A stretch of DNA of 64,000 nt. Source: Methanosarcina barkeri str. Wiesmoor. Its GTDB lineage: Archaea > Halobacteriota > Methanosarcinia > Methanosarcinales > Methanosarcinaceae. The stretch lies in the NCBI RefSeq assembly GCF_000969985.1, contig NZ_CP009526.1, positions 2,728,001 to 2,792,000 of the forward strand, in the 5' to 3' direction. This document shows positions 1 to 8,394 of the stretch, one piece after another (the first letter of the stretch is position 1; each line of letters opens with the position of its first letter). A model generated the notes under the pieces. The model saw only the letters and a program-made list of their open reading frames with translations. It did not search any database and was not told the DNA's origin. The translations under genes and the position numbers were made by a program.

Positions 1-329
1 GCGAGTGGAATATGCGCAACCGCTTCCTTTGACCCGATCAGGGCAAGGACTTCAGTCGCAGGGTCAAGCTCAACTCCCTTGTATTTCTTACACCAGTCCG
101 CCGCCGCTTTCCTGAATTCCGGCATCCCGGCATAAGAAGGATACTGGTGCGTTTTAGGGTCGCAGACAGCTTCCCGCATAGCCTCGACAATGTGCGGGTG
201 CGTCGGCAGGTCAGGGTCTCCTACGCCAAGGTCTATAACATCGACTCCTCTGGCAATTAGTTCGTCCTTCGCTTCGTCTATGGTAGCAAAAAGGTATGGG
301 GGTAGTGCATTGATTCGATCAGAGTACAT
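1..329 (-). CDS. dapL: LL-diaminopimelate aminotransferase, 5' part (runs off the window)
   Basis: This pyridoxal-phosphate aminotransferase converts tetrahydrodipicolinate to LL-diaminopimelate in lysine synthesis. About 109 N-terminal residues are visible. They start [20 protein letters not shown] and continue with the aminotransferase class I pattern [19 protein letters not shown], a [13 protein letters not shown] stretch and the beginning of the GSKEAVAH cofactor region. These match the archaeal DapL subgroup of family members. The ATG at 327-329 is preceded by a GGTGA ribosome site about 8 nt upstream. The catalytic lysine lies beyond the window edge. Other class I aminotransferases are less likely given the DapL-like N terminus. 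Confidence 0.85.
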   Translation of the reverse strand, partial: MYSDRINALPPYLFATIDEAKDELIARGVDVIDLGVGDPDLPTHPHIVEAMREAVCDPKTHQYPSYAGMPEFRKAAADWCKKYKGVELDPATEVLALIGSKEAVAHIPL

Positions 330-878
330 TGATAACGTCACCTGAAGATGATTAGCATGCGTAAGTTTTCATAGTTACGGTATTTTGAATATTAAAAGGT
401 ATGGGATAAAGTATTGAGAATAAAATTCAAAGATATTCAAAGACATACTATTCATTGTTTTTATTCGTATAATTTTCCATTTAGTCTAAGCGTTTTTTTA
501 TATTTAGTAAATATACAATTCTTATGAATGTATTATATGTTTTTGTAAATGTGTTATATAATTATTTTTCATTTTCTTTAATATTGAGCATATCCTAAAT
601 TCCGTATCATGAAATTAATTTTCTTCATATTACGTAAAAAACTTGACTTCAGATTTACAGCAAATTTGAGACACTGCGATTTTGAGCTTTGTAACAGCAC
701 ATTTAATCGGATAAATATGATCAGATAGTTAGATTTACTTTATTAATAATTAGTATGCAAAAAGATAGAGAAATATATGTGAAATCAAATCTGTTTATTT
801 AAGCTTGCCAATAAGCAGGTGTGCGTAATCTAATTAACAGAACCTATTAATGGGGAAATAGGGGACTGGTTGAGTTTT
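330..878. other. AT-rich intergenic region with a dispersed repeat copy
   Basis: This gap separates dapL (leftward) from the TPR gene (rightward) and must hold both promoters. I see no gene in it. The stretch 617-677 is closely similar to 54071-54131, including the shared motif TTTTCTTCATA and a following TTGACTTCA...AAATTTGAGA segment, so it is one copy of a dispersed intergenic repeat. Confidence 0.6.
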
Positions 879-3653
879 ATGAATAATTTTTTAGAGTTGC
901 AAGCTTCCTTATACAGTTTATTTGTGTTTATTATGATGCTTATCATTATATCACTGTTTGTGTATTTAGTTATGTCTTATTATGGAAACAGTACAGATAA
1001 AACCGAAAAGTTGAAAGGATTTAAATATAAAAATATTATTCTTTTTATTATTATATTAACGATTTTTTTTGTTGCTATGTATTTTGTGCATGAGAGCCCA
1101 ATTGCCTGGATTGTAAGAGGAGATGCATTAGCTAATTCTGGTAATTATAAAGAAGCAATAAATGCTTACGATAAAGCAATTGAACTTGATCCTCAAAATC
1201 CAGAGGCTTGGAATAATAAAGGAGTTGCACTTTCCAATTTAAGTAATTATGAAGAAGCAATAAAAGCCTATAATAAAGCAATTGAACTTGACCCTCAAAA
1301 CTCGCTTTTCTGGTATAATAAAGGGAAAACTCTATACGAGTTAGGCAAGCAAGAAGAATCAACAAAAGCCTACAAAGAATCACTAGAGGCTAGTGAAAAT
1401 GCAATTGAACTTGATCCTCGAAACTCGCTTGCTTGGTATAATAAAGGGTCAGCTCTTCAGGAGCTAGGTAATTACCAGGAAGCAATAACAGCCTACAATA
1501 AGGCAATTGAGATCTATCCGGAGTATAAAGAAGCCTGGTATAAGAAAGGATTAGCCTTTTACAACTCAGGTAATTATGAGGAAGCAGTAAAAGCCTGCAA
1601 TAAAACAATTGAGCTTGATCCTCAAAACCCACGTGTCTGGGCTAATAAAGGAAATGCTTTGTCTAAATTAAATAGTTACGAGGAAGCAATTACAGCATAT
1701 AATGAATCAATTGAACTTGATCCTCAAAACTCAGTTGCCTGGAATGGTTTAGGATTCGCTGTAGCTAGTTCAGGTAACTACGAAGAAGCAATCAAATTCT
1801 ACAACAAAGCAATAGAAATTGATCCTCAGAATTCAGAGGCTTTGAGTAATAAAGGATTTGCTCTTTACAATGTAGGTAACCGCGAGGAAGCGATAAAAGC
1901 TTTAGATAAAGCCATAGAAGTAAACCCTCAAAATGCAGTTGCCTGGTATGATAAAGGATCGATTCTCAAAAATTTAGGTAATTACGAAGAGGCAGTTGAA
2001 GCTTTTGACAAAGCAACTGAATTAGACCCCAAAAAATCATCTGCTTGGAATAATAAAGGAAATGCTCTGTCTAGTTTAGGGAACTATGATGAGGCAATAA
2101 AAGCATACGATAAAGCAATAGAAATTGACCCTCAAGATCCAGGTCCATGGAATAATAAAGGAATTGCTCTGTCTAACTTAGGAAGTTACGAAGAATCGAT
2201 TAAAGCCTTTGATAAGGCAATAGAGATTAACCTTTCAAGTTCAGTTACCTGGGCCAATAAGGGATTAGTTCTGTCCATATTAGGAAATTATGAAGGAGCA
2301 ATAAAAGCTTTTGATAAATCAATAGAAATTGATCCTCGGAATTCTATTGCCTGGGTTAATAAAGGAAATGCCCTCTACAATTCAGGTGAGTATGAGGGAG
2401 TAATAACAGCCTGTGATAAGGCAATTGAACTCGATCCTAAAAACTTAGACGCCTGGACCAATAAAGGTAAAGCCCTGTCCAGTTTAGGTGATTATGAAGA
2501 AGCAATAAAAGCTTATGATAAAGCACTTGAGATCGAACCTCAAGACCCGCTCACCTGGAATAATAGAGAAATTGCTTTTGGTCATTTAAACAATTACGAA
2601 GAAGCGTTACGAGCTCATAATAGAGAGATAGTAAGCGATTCCGAAGATCCAGAAGTCTCATGGAACGATAAAGGGTTAGCTCTTTACTATTCAGGTAATT
2701 ACGAAGAATCAGTAAAAGCCTATGATAAGGCAATTGAACTTGACCCAGAATATGCGGATGCCTGGTTCAATAAAGGAAATTCTTTTTTTAGTTTAAAGAA
2801 TTACGAGGAGGCAATAAAAGCATATGACAAAGCGATTGAACTTAAACCTCAAAATTCACTTGCCTGGAATAATAAAGGGTTAGCTCTCAACAATTCAAGC
2901 TATTACGCAGAGGCATTAAAGTCATACGATAAGGCGATTGAACTTAACTCTCAGGATTCAGCTGCCTGGAATAATAAAGGGAACACTCTTTCTAGTTTAT
3001 ATGATTACGAAGGAGCATTGAACGCCTACAATAAAGCAGTTGAAATTAACCCCCAATACTCAGATGCCTGGTACAATAAAGGGAATACTCTTTGTAGCTT
3101 AGGCCGTTATGAGGAAGCAGTAACTGCCTTTAATAAGACACTTGAAATTGACCCTCATAATTCATTTGCCTGGTGTAATAAAGGAATAGCTCTGTCCAGT
3201 CTTGGTAATTACGAAGAAGCAATGAAATCTTTTGATAAAGCACTCGAAATTGACTCTCAAAATTCACTTATTTGGTCTAACAAAGGACTAGCTCTTTTCG
3301 AATTTGGTAAGTATGAAGAAGCAGTAAAAGCTTATAATAAAACAATTGAGATTGATCAAAGTAATACAGAAACTTGGAATAATAGGGGATCAGCATTTTT
3401 CTTGATAGGTAACTACGAAGAAGCGATGAAAAACTACAATAAAACAATTGAACTTGACCCTGAGTACTCACTTGCCTGGTATAATCGTGCATGTTTGTAT
3501 TCTCTTATCAATGACAAAGAGCAGTCAATATCTGATTTGAAGCGCGCTATTGAAATCAATCCGGCGTACAAAGAAATGGCAAGAGTAGACAGTAAATTTG
3601 AACATTTATGGGATAATGAAGAATTTAAGAAATTGTTAAACATCACTGAGTAG
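879..3653 (+). CDS. Large membrane-anchored TPR-repeat protein
   Basis: Two hydrophobic segments near residues 10-32 and 51-70 anchor the protein. The remaining roughly 850 residues are about 25 tetratricopeptide repeats of 34 residues, each variations on AWxNKGxALxxLGNYEEAIKAYDKAIELDPQN. TPR arrays are protein-docking scaffolds, so this is probably a membrane-tethered assembly platform. Its partner is not evident from the neighbours. The repeats have diverged from one another at the DNA level, unlike the near-identical TPRs of the CHAT gene at 12.4 kb. The frame is also open from a TTG at 870. I prefer the ATG at 879, which lies about 12 nt after GGGGA. The gene is convergent with the peptidase gene on its right. 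Confidence 0.85.
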   Translation: MNNFLELQASLYSLFVFIMMLIIISLFVYLVMSYYGNSTDKTEKLKGFKYKNIILFIIILTIFFVAMYFVHESPIAWIVRGDALANSGNYKEAINAYDKAIELDPQNPEAWNNKGVALSNLSNYEEAIKAYNKAIELDPQNSLFWYNKGKTLYELGKQEESTKAYKESLEASENAIELDPRNSLAWYNKGSALQELGNYQEAITAYNKAIEIYPEYKEAWYKKGLAFYNSGNYEEAVKACNKTIELDPQNPRVWANKGNALSKLNSYEEAITAYNESIELDPQNSVAWNGLGFAVASSGNYEEAIKFYNKAIEIDPQNSEALSNKGFALYNVGNREEAIKALDKAIEVNPQNAVAWYDKGSILKNLGNYEEAVEAFDKATELDPKKSSAWNNKGNALSSLGNYDEAIKAYDKAIEIDPQDPGPWNNKGIALSNLGSYEESIKAFDKAIEINLSSSVTWANKGLVLSILGNYEGAIKAFDKSIEIDPRNSIAWVNKGNALYNSGEYEGVITACDKAIELDPKNLDAWTNKGKALSSLGDYEEAIKAYDKALEIEPQDPLTWNNREIAFGHLNNYEEALRAHNREIVSDSEDPEVSWNDKGLALYYSGNYEESVKAYDKAIELDPEYADAWFNKGNSFFSLKNYEEAIKAYDKAIELKPQNSLAWNNKGLALNNSSYYAEALKSYDKAIELNSQDSAAWNNKGNTLSSLYDYEGALNAYNKAVEINPQYSDAWYNKGNTLCSLGRYEEAVTAFNKTLEIDPHNSFAWCNKGIALSSLGNYEEAMKSFDKALEIDSQNSLIWSNKGLALFEFGKYEEAVKAYNKTIEIDQSNTETWNNRGSAFFLIGNYEEAMKNYNKTIELDPEYSLAWYNRACLYSLINDKEQSISDLKRAIEINPAYKEMARVDSKFEHLWDNEEFKKLLNITE

Positions 3654-3732
3654 TTCTATGGCATTAAAAAATATTGAGATTGTAGATCTCAATATTTTGG
3701 TATCTTTGGTTGATCTAACAGATTTTAGGCTT

Positions 3733-5031
3733 TTAGATATATGAAAGGGTAAAAACGCATAATAAGACCAGTGCACTTGAGAAGTAAGACTTGTAATGTT
3801 CCAGATTATATGTTTCACGCAGTCCGGAAAAAAATCTAACCCAATAAACTGCCAGGATGGGCCATAGTACAACTATTATGGAAAAAAATAACCAGGTAAA
3901 TGACCTCGTATCTATGTATGTCATTACATATTTAAGCAACTTTCCCGAAAATTCTTGTACATTGCTTGCTCCAAAGAGAAAGATTACGATGTAGCTGGAT
4001 AATGCGTAGATTGTTAGCATAAATAATTGAAACAAATAAGCTAGGGGAAAAAGAAAAAGAAATAGCAAGACACTTCTTTCCTTACCAGAGTGGACCGCCA
4101 TCCAGCATCTCAGAGTATTTGGAGGATGGGTTACTTGAGCAAGAAGCCATTTTTTAAATGATTTTTCTTTTTTCAGTTTTTCCATTATTTTTAATGAATT
4201 TTCAGTGACTTTTAGTGAATTTTCAGTGGAATTTATTTTTGATGTCAGCATAAATCTATCCGCATTAAGTTCCGCAGACCAGATCCCTACAATAGGAAGG
4301 GTGAAGAAGCCTAAGGTTTCGAAGAGAATAACTATTGGGTCTGTTAATGAATACAGAAGAAACATTGTGGCTGCAAGTATATTATGAGAGGCAGATTCGG
4401 TCAGATCAACTAAAACTAGAAATATTTGAATCAGGAAAACAAAGGCAATAATACCTATAGAGTGCTTAACCACGAATTCAAAAAAACTACCTGCTCCGAG
4501 AATAAAAGCATCTCCATTTCGATAGTGTCCAATTTCATGGAGAAGTATTTCTTGAGAACTTTCTCTGTCCGAGCGCCAGGACTTGATAAATTTTCCAAAT
4601 ATTGCTATGCCTGTCTTACGATAACCGATGGGATAGATAAATACTTCTTCACTCTGGCTGAGAAGATTGGTTTTGATTTTAAGATCCGGAGCGTGCAATT
4701 TAAGAAAGTCTTCAATTTCTGCCATTGCAGGAATTACCGGATAATTTTCAGTTAGTTTATATTTTTTTTCAACGTAACGAGTTCGTATAAAAGGGAACAA
4801 AACACTTAAAGCACCTAAAAATAAAAATATACTGGGAATCCAGAAGGGCAAGTTTACCAACTTAAATCTACTAATAAGGGTTAAGTTTGCGTATGTTGGG
4901 TCTGTAGAAAATAAAAAAGATTCAAGATATTCTTTAAGTAATTCTATTTGAGTAGGCAACATATATATGTACACAATAAACCATACCCACAACCATGGTG
5001 GAAGGGATTGGCACTTTCCGTTTTCGGGCAT
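3733..5031 (-). CDS. Integral membrane M48-type zinc metallopeptidase
   Basis: This is a polytopic membrane protein of about 432 residues. The gluzincin motif HEIGH (around residues 165-169) lies in LLHEIGHYRNGD, and SAELNADRF about 85 residues later supplies the likely third zinc ligand. That layout is typical of M48/Ste24/HtpX-like peptidases. Six to seven hydrophobic segments flank the catalytic region. Such enzymes cleave membrane or lipid-modified proteins. The start is taken at the ATG at 5029-5031. It lies 4 nt after the stop of the upstream gene and behind an AGTGAT ribosome site. A longer frame from 5064 would overlap that gene by 29 nt. Co-translation with the upstream gene implies a shared function. 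The substrate is unknown. Confidence 0.8.
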   Translation of the reverse strand: MPENGKCQSLPPWLWVWFIVYIYMLPTQIELLKEYLESFLFSTDPTYANLTLISRFKLVNLPFWIPSIFLFLGALSVLFPFIRTRYVEKKYKLTENYPVIPAMAEIEDFLKLHAPDLKIKTNLLSQSEEVFIYPIGYRKTGIAIFGKFIKSWRSDRESSQEILLHEIGHYRNGDAFILGAGSFFEFVVKHSIGIIAFVFLIQIFLVLVDLTESASHNILAATMFLLYSLTDPIVILFETLGFFTLPIVGIWSAELNADRFMLTSKINSTENSLKVTENSLKIMEKLKKEKSFKKWLLAQVTHPPNTLRCWMAVHSGKERSVLLFLFLFPLAYLFQLFMLTIYALSSYIVIFLFGASNVQEFSGKLLKYVMTYIDTRSFTWLFFSIIVVLWPILAVYWVRFFSGLRETYNLEHYKSYFSSALVLLCVFTLSYI

Positions 5032-5035
5032 AATA

Positions 5036-5536
5036 TCACTTTGATCCAGCAACTTTTTCCACAAAGAGTATAGAAACGGATGGATCCTTTAGCAATGTAA
5101 TAACAACATTTGAAATAACTTTTTCACATTGTTCATCAGGAAGGCCAGAAGCTTTTAGTTCCAATGTAAAAGTTTCAAATATGTTCGTGAGAGGTAGTGA
5201 GTATTTTTCAGGAATTTTACTGGTTTTTTCCTTAATCTTCAACTTTTCACATATACTTAAAAAGTTGTTTATTACTGAGAGATCGTCGCCATCTACTTTT
5301 AGTATCTTAAGTATAAAAGGAGAAGCAATAGCTATTCCCTTCAGAATCCATGGGAATATTAAAGTTCCTTCAAGTAGTCCGAAAGCCCCCAGTTCTGCAC
5401 TTTCATGTTTGTCAAAAAGGGCTTCTTTTTCTTCGCCACCTCGAACAAAAGCATCAGTCATAAGAGGGGCTAGATCAGTCTCATCAGGAACTGTAGCTTC
5501 TGCAATTTTTATGGATAAATCAGTTAGAATATCCAT
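5036..5536 (-). CDS. Hypothetical protein, partner of the membrane peptidase
   Basis: A 166-residue protein that I do not recognise. It has an acidic N-terminal half, a hydrophobic stretch around residues 57-76 (GTLIFPWILKGIAIASPFIL) that may be one membrane helix, and a C-terminal helical part. The ATG follows a strong GAGGAG site 6 nt upstream. The stop lies 4 nt before the peptidase start, so the two are almost certainly one operon. It could be a chaperone, inhibitor or substrate of the peptidase; this is inference from context only. Confidence 0.7.
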   Translation of the reverse strand: MDILTDLSIKIAEATVPDETDLAPLMTDAFVRGGEEKEALFDKHESAELGAFGLLEGTLIFPWILKGIAIASPFILKILKVDGDDLSVINNFLSICEKLKIKEKTSKIPEKYSLPLTNIFETFTLELKASGLPDEQCEKVISNVVITLLKDPSVSILFVEKVAGSK

Positions 5537-5554
5537 ATATATCTCCTCTTTTGA

Positions 5555-5617
5555 TGAGTAATTATCTAAATGAGTAATTATCTAAATGAGTAATTATCTA
5601 AATGAGTAATTATCTAA
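5555..5617. repeat. Tandem array, 4 x 16 bp
   Basis: Four copies of TGAGTAATTATCTAAA, the last one imperfect, lie directly upstream of the ribosome site of the 166-residue gene, within its promoter/leader. Confidence 0.9.
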
Positions 5618-5837
5618 TAATACGAACTAATTCTTTTTCACAAGTTGTTTAAAAGCTTTCAAACTAGAACTCTTGGTTTATCTATTATTTTGTAATATAT
5701 ATCCAGCAGAAATGTTTATTAGAATCATATTTCTGAAAACTTAATTTAGGAATGACAAGGATATAATTTCAAATATTTTCGTTGCCTAAAGATAATTCTG
5801 TTTAAACTGCTTACAAACCATAAAGGAATCTACTTGG

Positions 5838-6125
5838 ATGCTACGTGAAAAATATTCTGAAAAAACAGAACAACACATGAAATTTGTTGCTTCTTAAAAT
5901 GGGAAAGACAGAAGAAATATGCAGCTATAGAAGCAATTAAGTTAGTTCATGGTGGACAAAAGTATATAAGTAGTGTATTGGGCTGTCATTTCCAAACTTG
6001 TCATGGCTGGAATTAATGAAATCGCTAATGGTATAAAGACACCGGATGACAGGATTCGAAAGCCTGGCTGAGGTAAAAAGAAAATATGAAAATTGTTTTT
6101 GATGATTATTTGGGGAAATGGAATT
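5838..6125 (+). pseudogene. Degenerate ISAzo13-like transposase N terminus
   Basis: Reading plus-strand frames across stops and one frameshift gives QKKYAAIEAIKLVHGG, then ISSVLGC, then in another frame MAGINEIANGIKTPDDRIRKP followed by a stop and GKKK. The order AAIEAI...GG..IS..LG....GI.E......RIRKPGGGRK is that of the N-terminal helix-turn-helix region of ISAzo13/Rhodopirellula-type transposases. The catalytic DDE part is absent, so this is a dead remnant. The family assignment is from remembered family pattern only. Confidence 0.5.
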
Positions 6126-6291
6126 ATTGAGCAATTCCAGAGGTAAAAACTTGAAGTTATTTTTAAAACATTCTTAACTATTTGACTTAGATGTCGCGAG
6201 ATATGATTTCAAGTTTTGGGATCATCTCGAGATGATAACTGGGGATTTTTGAATACTCCTCCAAAAACGATAGTGAGAAAAATGTTATTTT

Positions 6292-6522
6292 TTGAAAACA
6301 TCCTCTAAAAATAGAGTACAACCTGAGAGCCATATTGAAAGGAAAAACTCAAATCACGATGTTTGGTACGAGAGATTAAAAACAGTACAAGAGGAAGTAA
6401 GTAGGCTAAAATTTACTCTCATAATCAATGTTACTACATTACTTACAGCACTTACGGCTTTTAAGATAGAGAGATATGACCTGATAGGAACACCAGGAGC
6501 TTTTAGAAGGTTGAATATCTAA
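6292..6522 (+). CDS. Small hypothetical protein with one membrane helix
   Basis: A 76-residue frame from a TTG start, with a charged, coiled-coil-like first half (ERLKTVQEEVSRLK) and one hydrophobic segment (FTLIINVTTLLTALTAF). No clear ribosome site is seen. Its TAA stop coincides exactly with the left target duplication of the MITE at 6523. It may be a real small membrane protein, a gene fragment or chance. Confidence 0.3.
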   Translation: MKTSSKNRVQPESHIERKNSNHDVWYERLKTVQEEVSRLKFTLIINVTTLLTALTAFKIERYDLIGTPGAFRRLNI

Positions 6523-6645
6523 GAGCATGTCCGAAAAGTGGTTACCTGCTACAACTTGTACAATATGCAAAAACTGAAACGGATACTTTAATACTATAGA
6601 GCTAGTGACATTTCAATATGCATTAATGGCTTTTCGGATAAGCTC
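6523..6645. mobile_element. MITE family A, copy 1 (123 bp)
   Basis: Terminal inverted repeats GAGCATGTCCGAAAAG and CTTTTCGGATAAGCTC are flanked by a 3-bp duplication TAA (6520-6522 and 6646-6648). The interior aligns along its length with the copy at 16452-16582 read on the opposite strand. No coding capacity. Confidence 0.8.
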
Positions 6646-6771
6646 TAAGTTTTTTAATGTAGTTTTTTTGAAAAAAGAGAATTTAGCGCCTTTAATTGAG
6701 TTTTAAAGCGTAAATTGAGAAATTGGTAAAACATCAGATTCTAAACACAATTTCCTAGATCTTTTTATATT

Positions 6772-6901
6772 GAGGTCATCCCAAAACTTGAAATTTGCTT
6801 CTTGGACCTTGTATTTTGAATAATCAATCAAGCTCATGATCATGAAAATAATTCTGAGAATTCCCAATGATTAAGAGTAAAGTGGCTTTTGGGATAGGCT
6901 C
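6772..6901. mobile_element. MITE family B, copy 1 (130 bp)
   Basis: Termini GAGGTCATCCCAAAAC and GCTTTTGGGATAGGCTC form an imperfect inverted repeat flanked by ATT (6769-6771 and 6902-6904). The terminal sequence differs from family A by essentially one base (CCCAAAA for CCGAAAA). No coding capacity. Confidence 0.75.
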
Positions 6902-7222
6902 ATTATAAAATTAATTAAATATATTTATTAATATAAAGGAGAGTTAAATAAAAATGGTCGTTAAAGCATAAAAATAAGTTACTTGCCTAAAATGCGCCAT
7001 TGAAATTGATATTACTGACATATTTTTATGGTGTTATACTGATGGAAACAATATCAACTGTTCAATCTTTTCGGATCTCGTCCGCAAGTTATTGATCAGA
7101 GTAACTAAAATTAGCGAAATCTGAGAGTCATTGTATATATCTGCAGCTTTCAACAGCTGACGACTTCTGTTTAACAAGAGCGAAAAAAACGAAATTAGTT
7201 TAAATTTAAATGAGGTATATAT

Positions 7223-7507
7223 ATGAAAGAAAAGAGAGAGCAAATGACAGAAAAGGAAGAACTTGCAGTCCCACAAGATTTTCCCATGAAAGCAGAATAG
7301 GAAGAACCTGCAGTCCCACAAAAATTTCCCATGGAAGCAGAAAAGCAACCTGGAGTCTCCAATGTTAAATCTGGCTTTGAAGAACCACCAGTTAAGGCTG
7401 AAACAATCAAATTAGAAAAAGAAGTTATAACTGCTGTTATGCCACCCAGAAGTGCTGAAGATATCCCAAGAACACCTCTTTCGGAAAGATTTGCTAGGGA
7501 GGAATAA
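7223..7507 (+). CDS. Small hypothetical protein with in-frame UAG (possible pyrrolysine)
   Basis: A 94-codon frame opens with ATG behind GAGGT. Codon 26 (7298-7300) is TAG, after which the frame continues to a TAA at 7505-7507. The first part contains a 45-bp tandem duplication encoding EELAVPQDFPMKAE and then EEPAVPQKFPMEAE. The TAG of copy 1 sits where copy 2 has AAG (lysine). Methanosarcina decodes some UAG codons as pyrrolysine, a lysine derivative, so read-through would restore a 94-residue acidic, proline-rich protein. Otherwise this is a nonsense pseudogene or a 25-residue peptide. Function is unknown. It lies 2 nt upstream of a DUF1036-like gene and is probably in the same transcript. 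Confidence 0.5.
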
Positions 7508-7509
7508 CT

Positions 7510-7819
7510 GTGACCGATATTTATTTTAAAAATAATACTTCTTCTACGGTTTATGTTGCTATTATGCGTTATGCGCCGGATATATGTAATGCACGTGGTG
7601 ACTGGCTAGTAGAAGGATGGTGGGAAATAGATCCTGGCCAGGCAGTATTTCCATTATTATGCTGAAGGAGGAGGCCTCATATGGAATGGACCTTACGGTG
7701 CCTATGTGGCTCAAACTGCATTTGCTCATTGCAGCAATACTACTACAGGAAGACGTGTCGGAATGAGACTAGGCGATTGCGATAATTTCTCAACATACAC
7801 AATAAATATAAATCTGTAA
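7510..7819 (+). pseudogene. DUF1036-like protein, frameshifted
   Basis: From a GTG behind GGGAGG the frame encodes TDIYFKNNTSSTVYVAIMRY, then DWLVEGWWEIDPGQ, and stops at TGA 7663-7665. The adjacent frame carries on with FHYYAEGGGLIWNGPYGAYV and ends at TAA 7817-7819. The WLVEGWW.I.PGQ signature and following YYAEG resemble DUF1036 proteins, small domains of unknown function. A single 1-2 nt indel near 7642-7655 separates the frames, so the gene is either recently broken or contains a sequencing error. Restored length would be about 103 residues. Confidence 0.6.
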
Positions 7820-8051
7820 TTTAATTTTGTACTTTAGAGCGATTAATCTCATTACCGATTAATCTCATTACTAATCTCTCAATTTATTTGCCAAAAAGCT
7901 TTGTTTGAATTGAACAATCGTTATCAACTAAGTAATTAATTTTTTACACGAGTTTCTATTTTTTGATTCTTTGCTGTTTGATCTTCCAGAGTTATATGAC
8001 TGGTGTTTTGAAACACTTGAAGAATGATAAATATAATTTCAAGGATTTCAG

Positions 8052-8329
8052 CCTAGATTAGGCAGGTCGACATTTCATTTTCGATACTTTTTACTGATGG
8101 CAATTTTGAAATGATGATCCCTTATTGTGTGTAGTTGTGAAGTTTACATATGATCCAAACATAATCTCTCATACTAAACTTTAATGGAAAAATGATTCGG
8201 TGTTTATATGTGTCGTGGGAGTTGAGCCACAAGTTAACCAGCTTTAAATCTAATGTATATTTATCAAATATTCAAAAACGATATCAAGAGAAATATTCAA
8301 ATTCCTTATGTCGACCTGCCGAATCTAGG
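8052..8329. mobile_element. 278-bp non-autonomous element with 22-bp inverted repeats
   Basis: The left end CCTAGATTAGGCAGGTCGAC and the right end, its reverse complement with one mismatch, form terminal inverted repeats of 22 bp. Weaker similarity (AATTTCAA) extends outside both ends. No convincing reading frame lies inside. It resembles a MITE unrelated to families A and B. The rest of 7820-8394 shows nothing else I can name. Confidence 0.65.
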
Positions 8330-8394
8330 TTCTATTATCCTGATTTGAAATTCTTTAACATTTATATGATGGAGGTACTACATTTAAGGAATTT

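Noticed and set aside
1132-3646. Several minus-strand frames opposite the TPR gene
   Set aside because: They are leucine/tyrosine-rich antisense translations of the TPR repeat and have no ribosome sites.
6520-6648. Gene truncated by MITE insertion at 6523
   Set aside because: The TAA stop is the target site itself and would remain if the element were removed, so the insertion did not create the stop.
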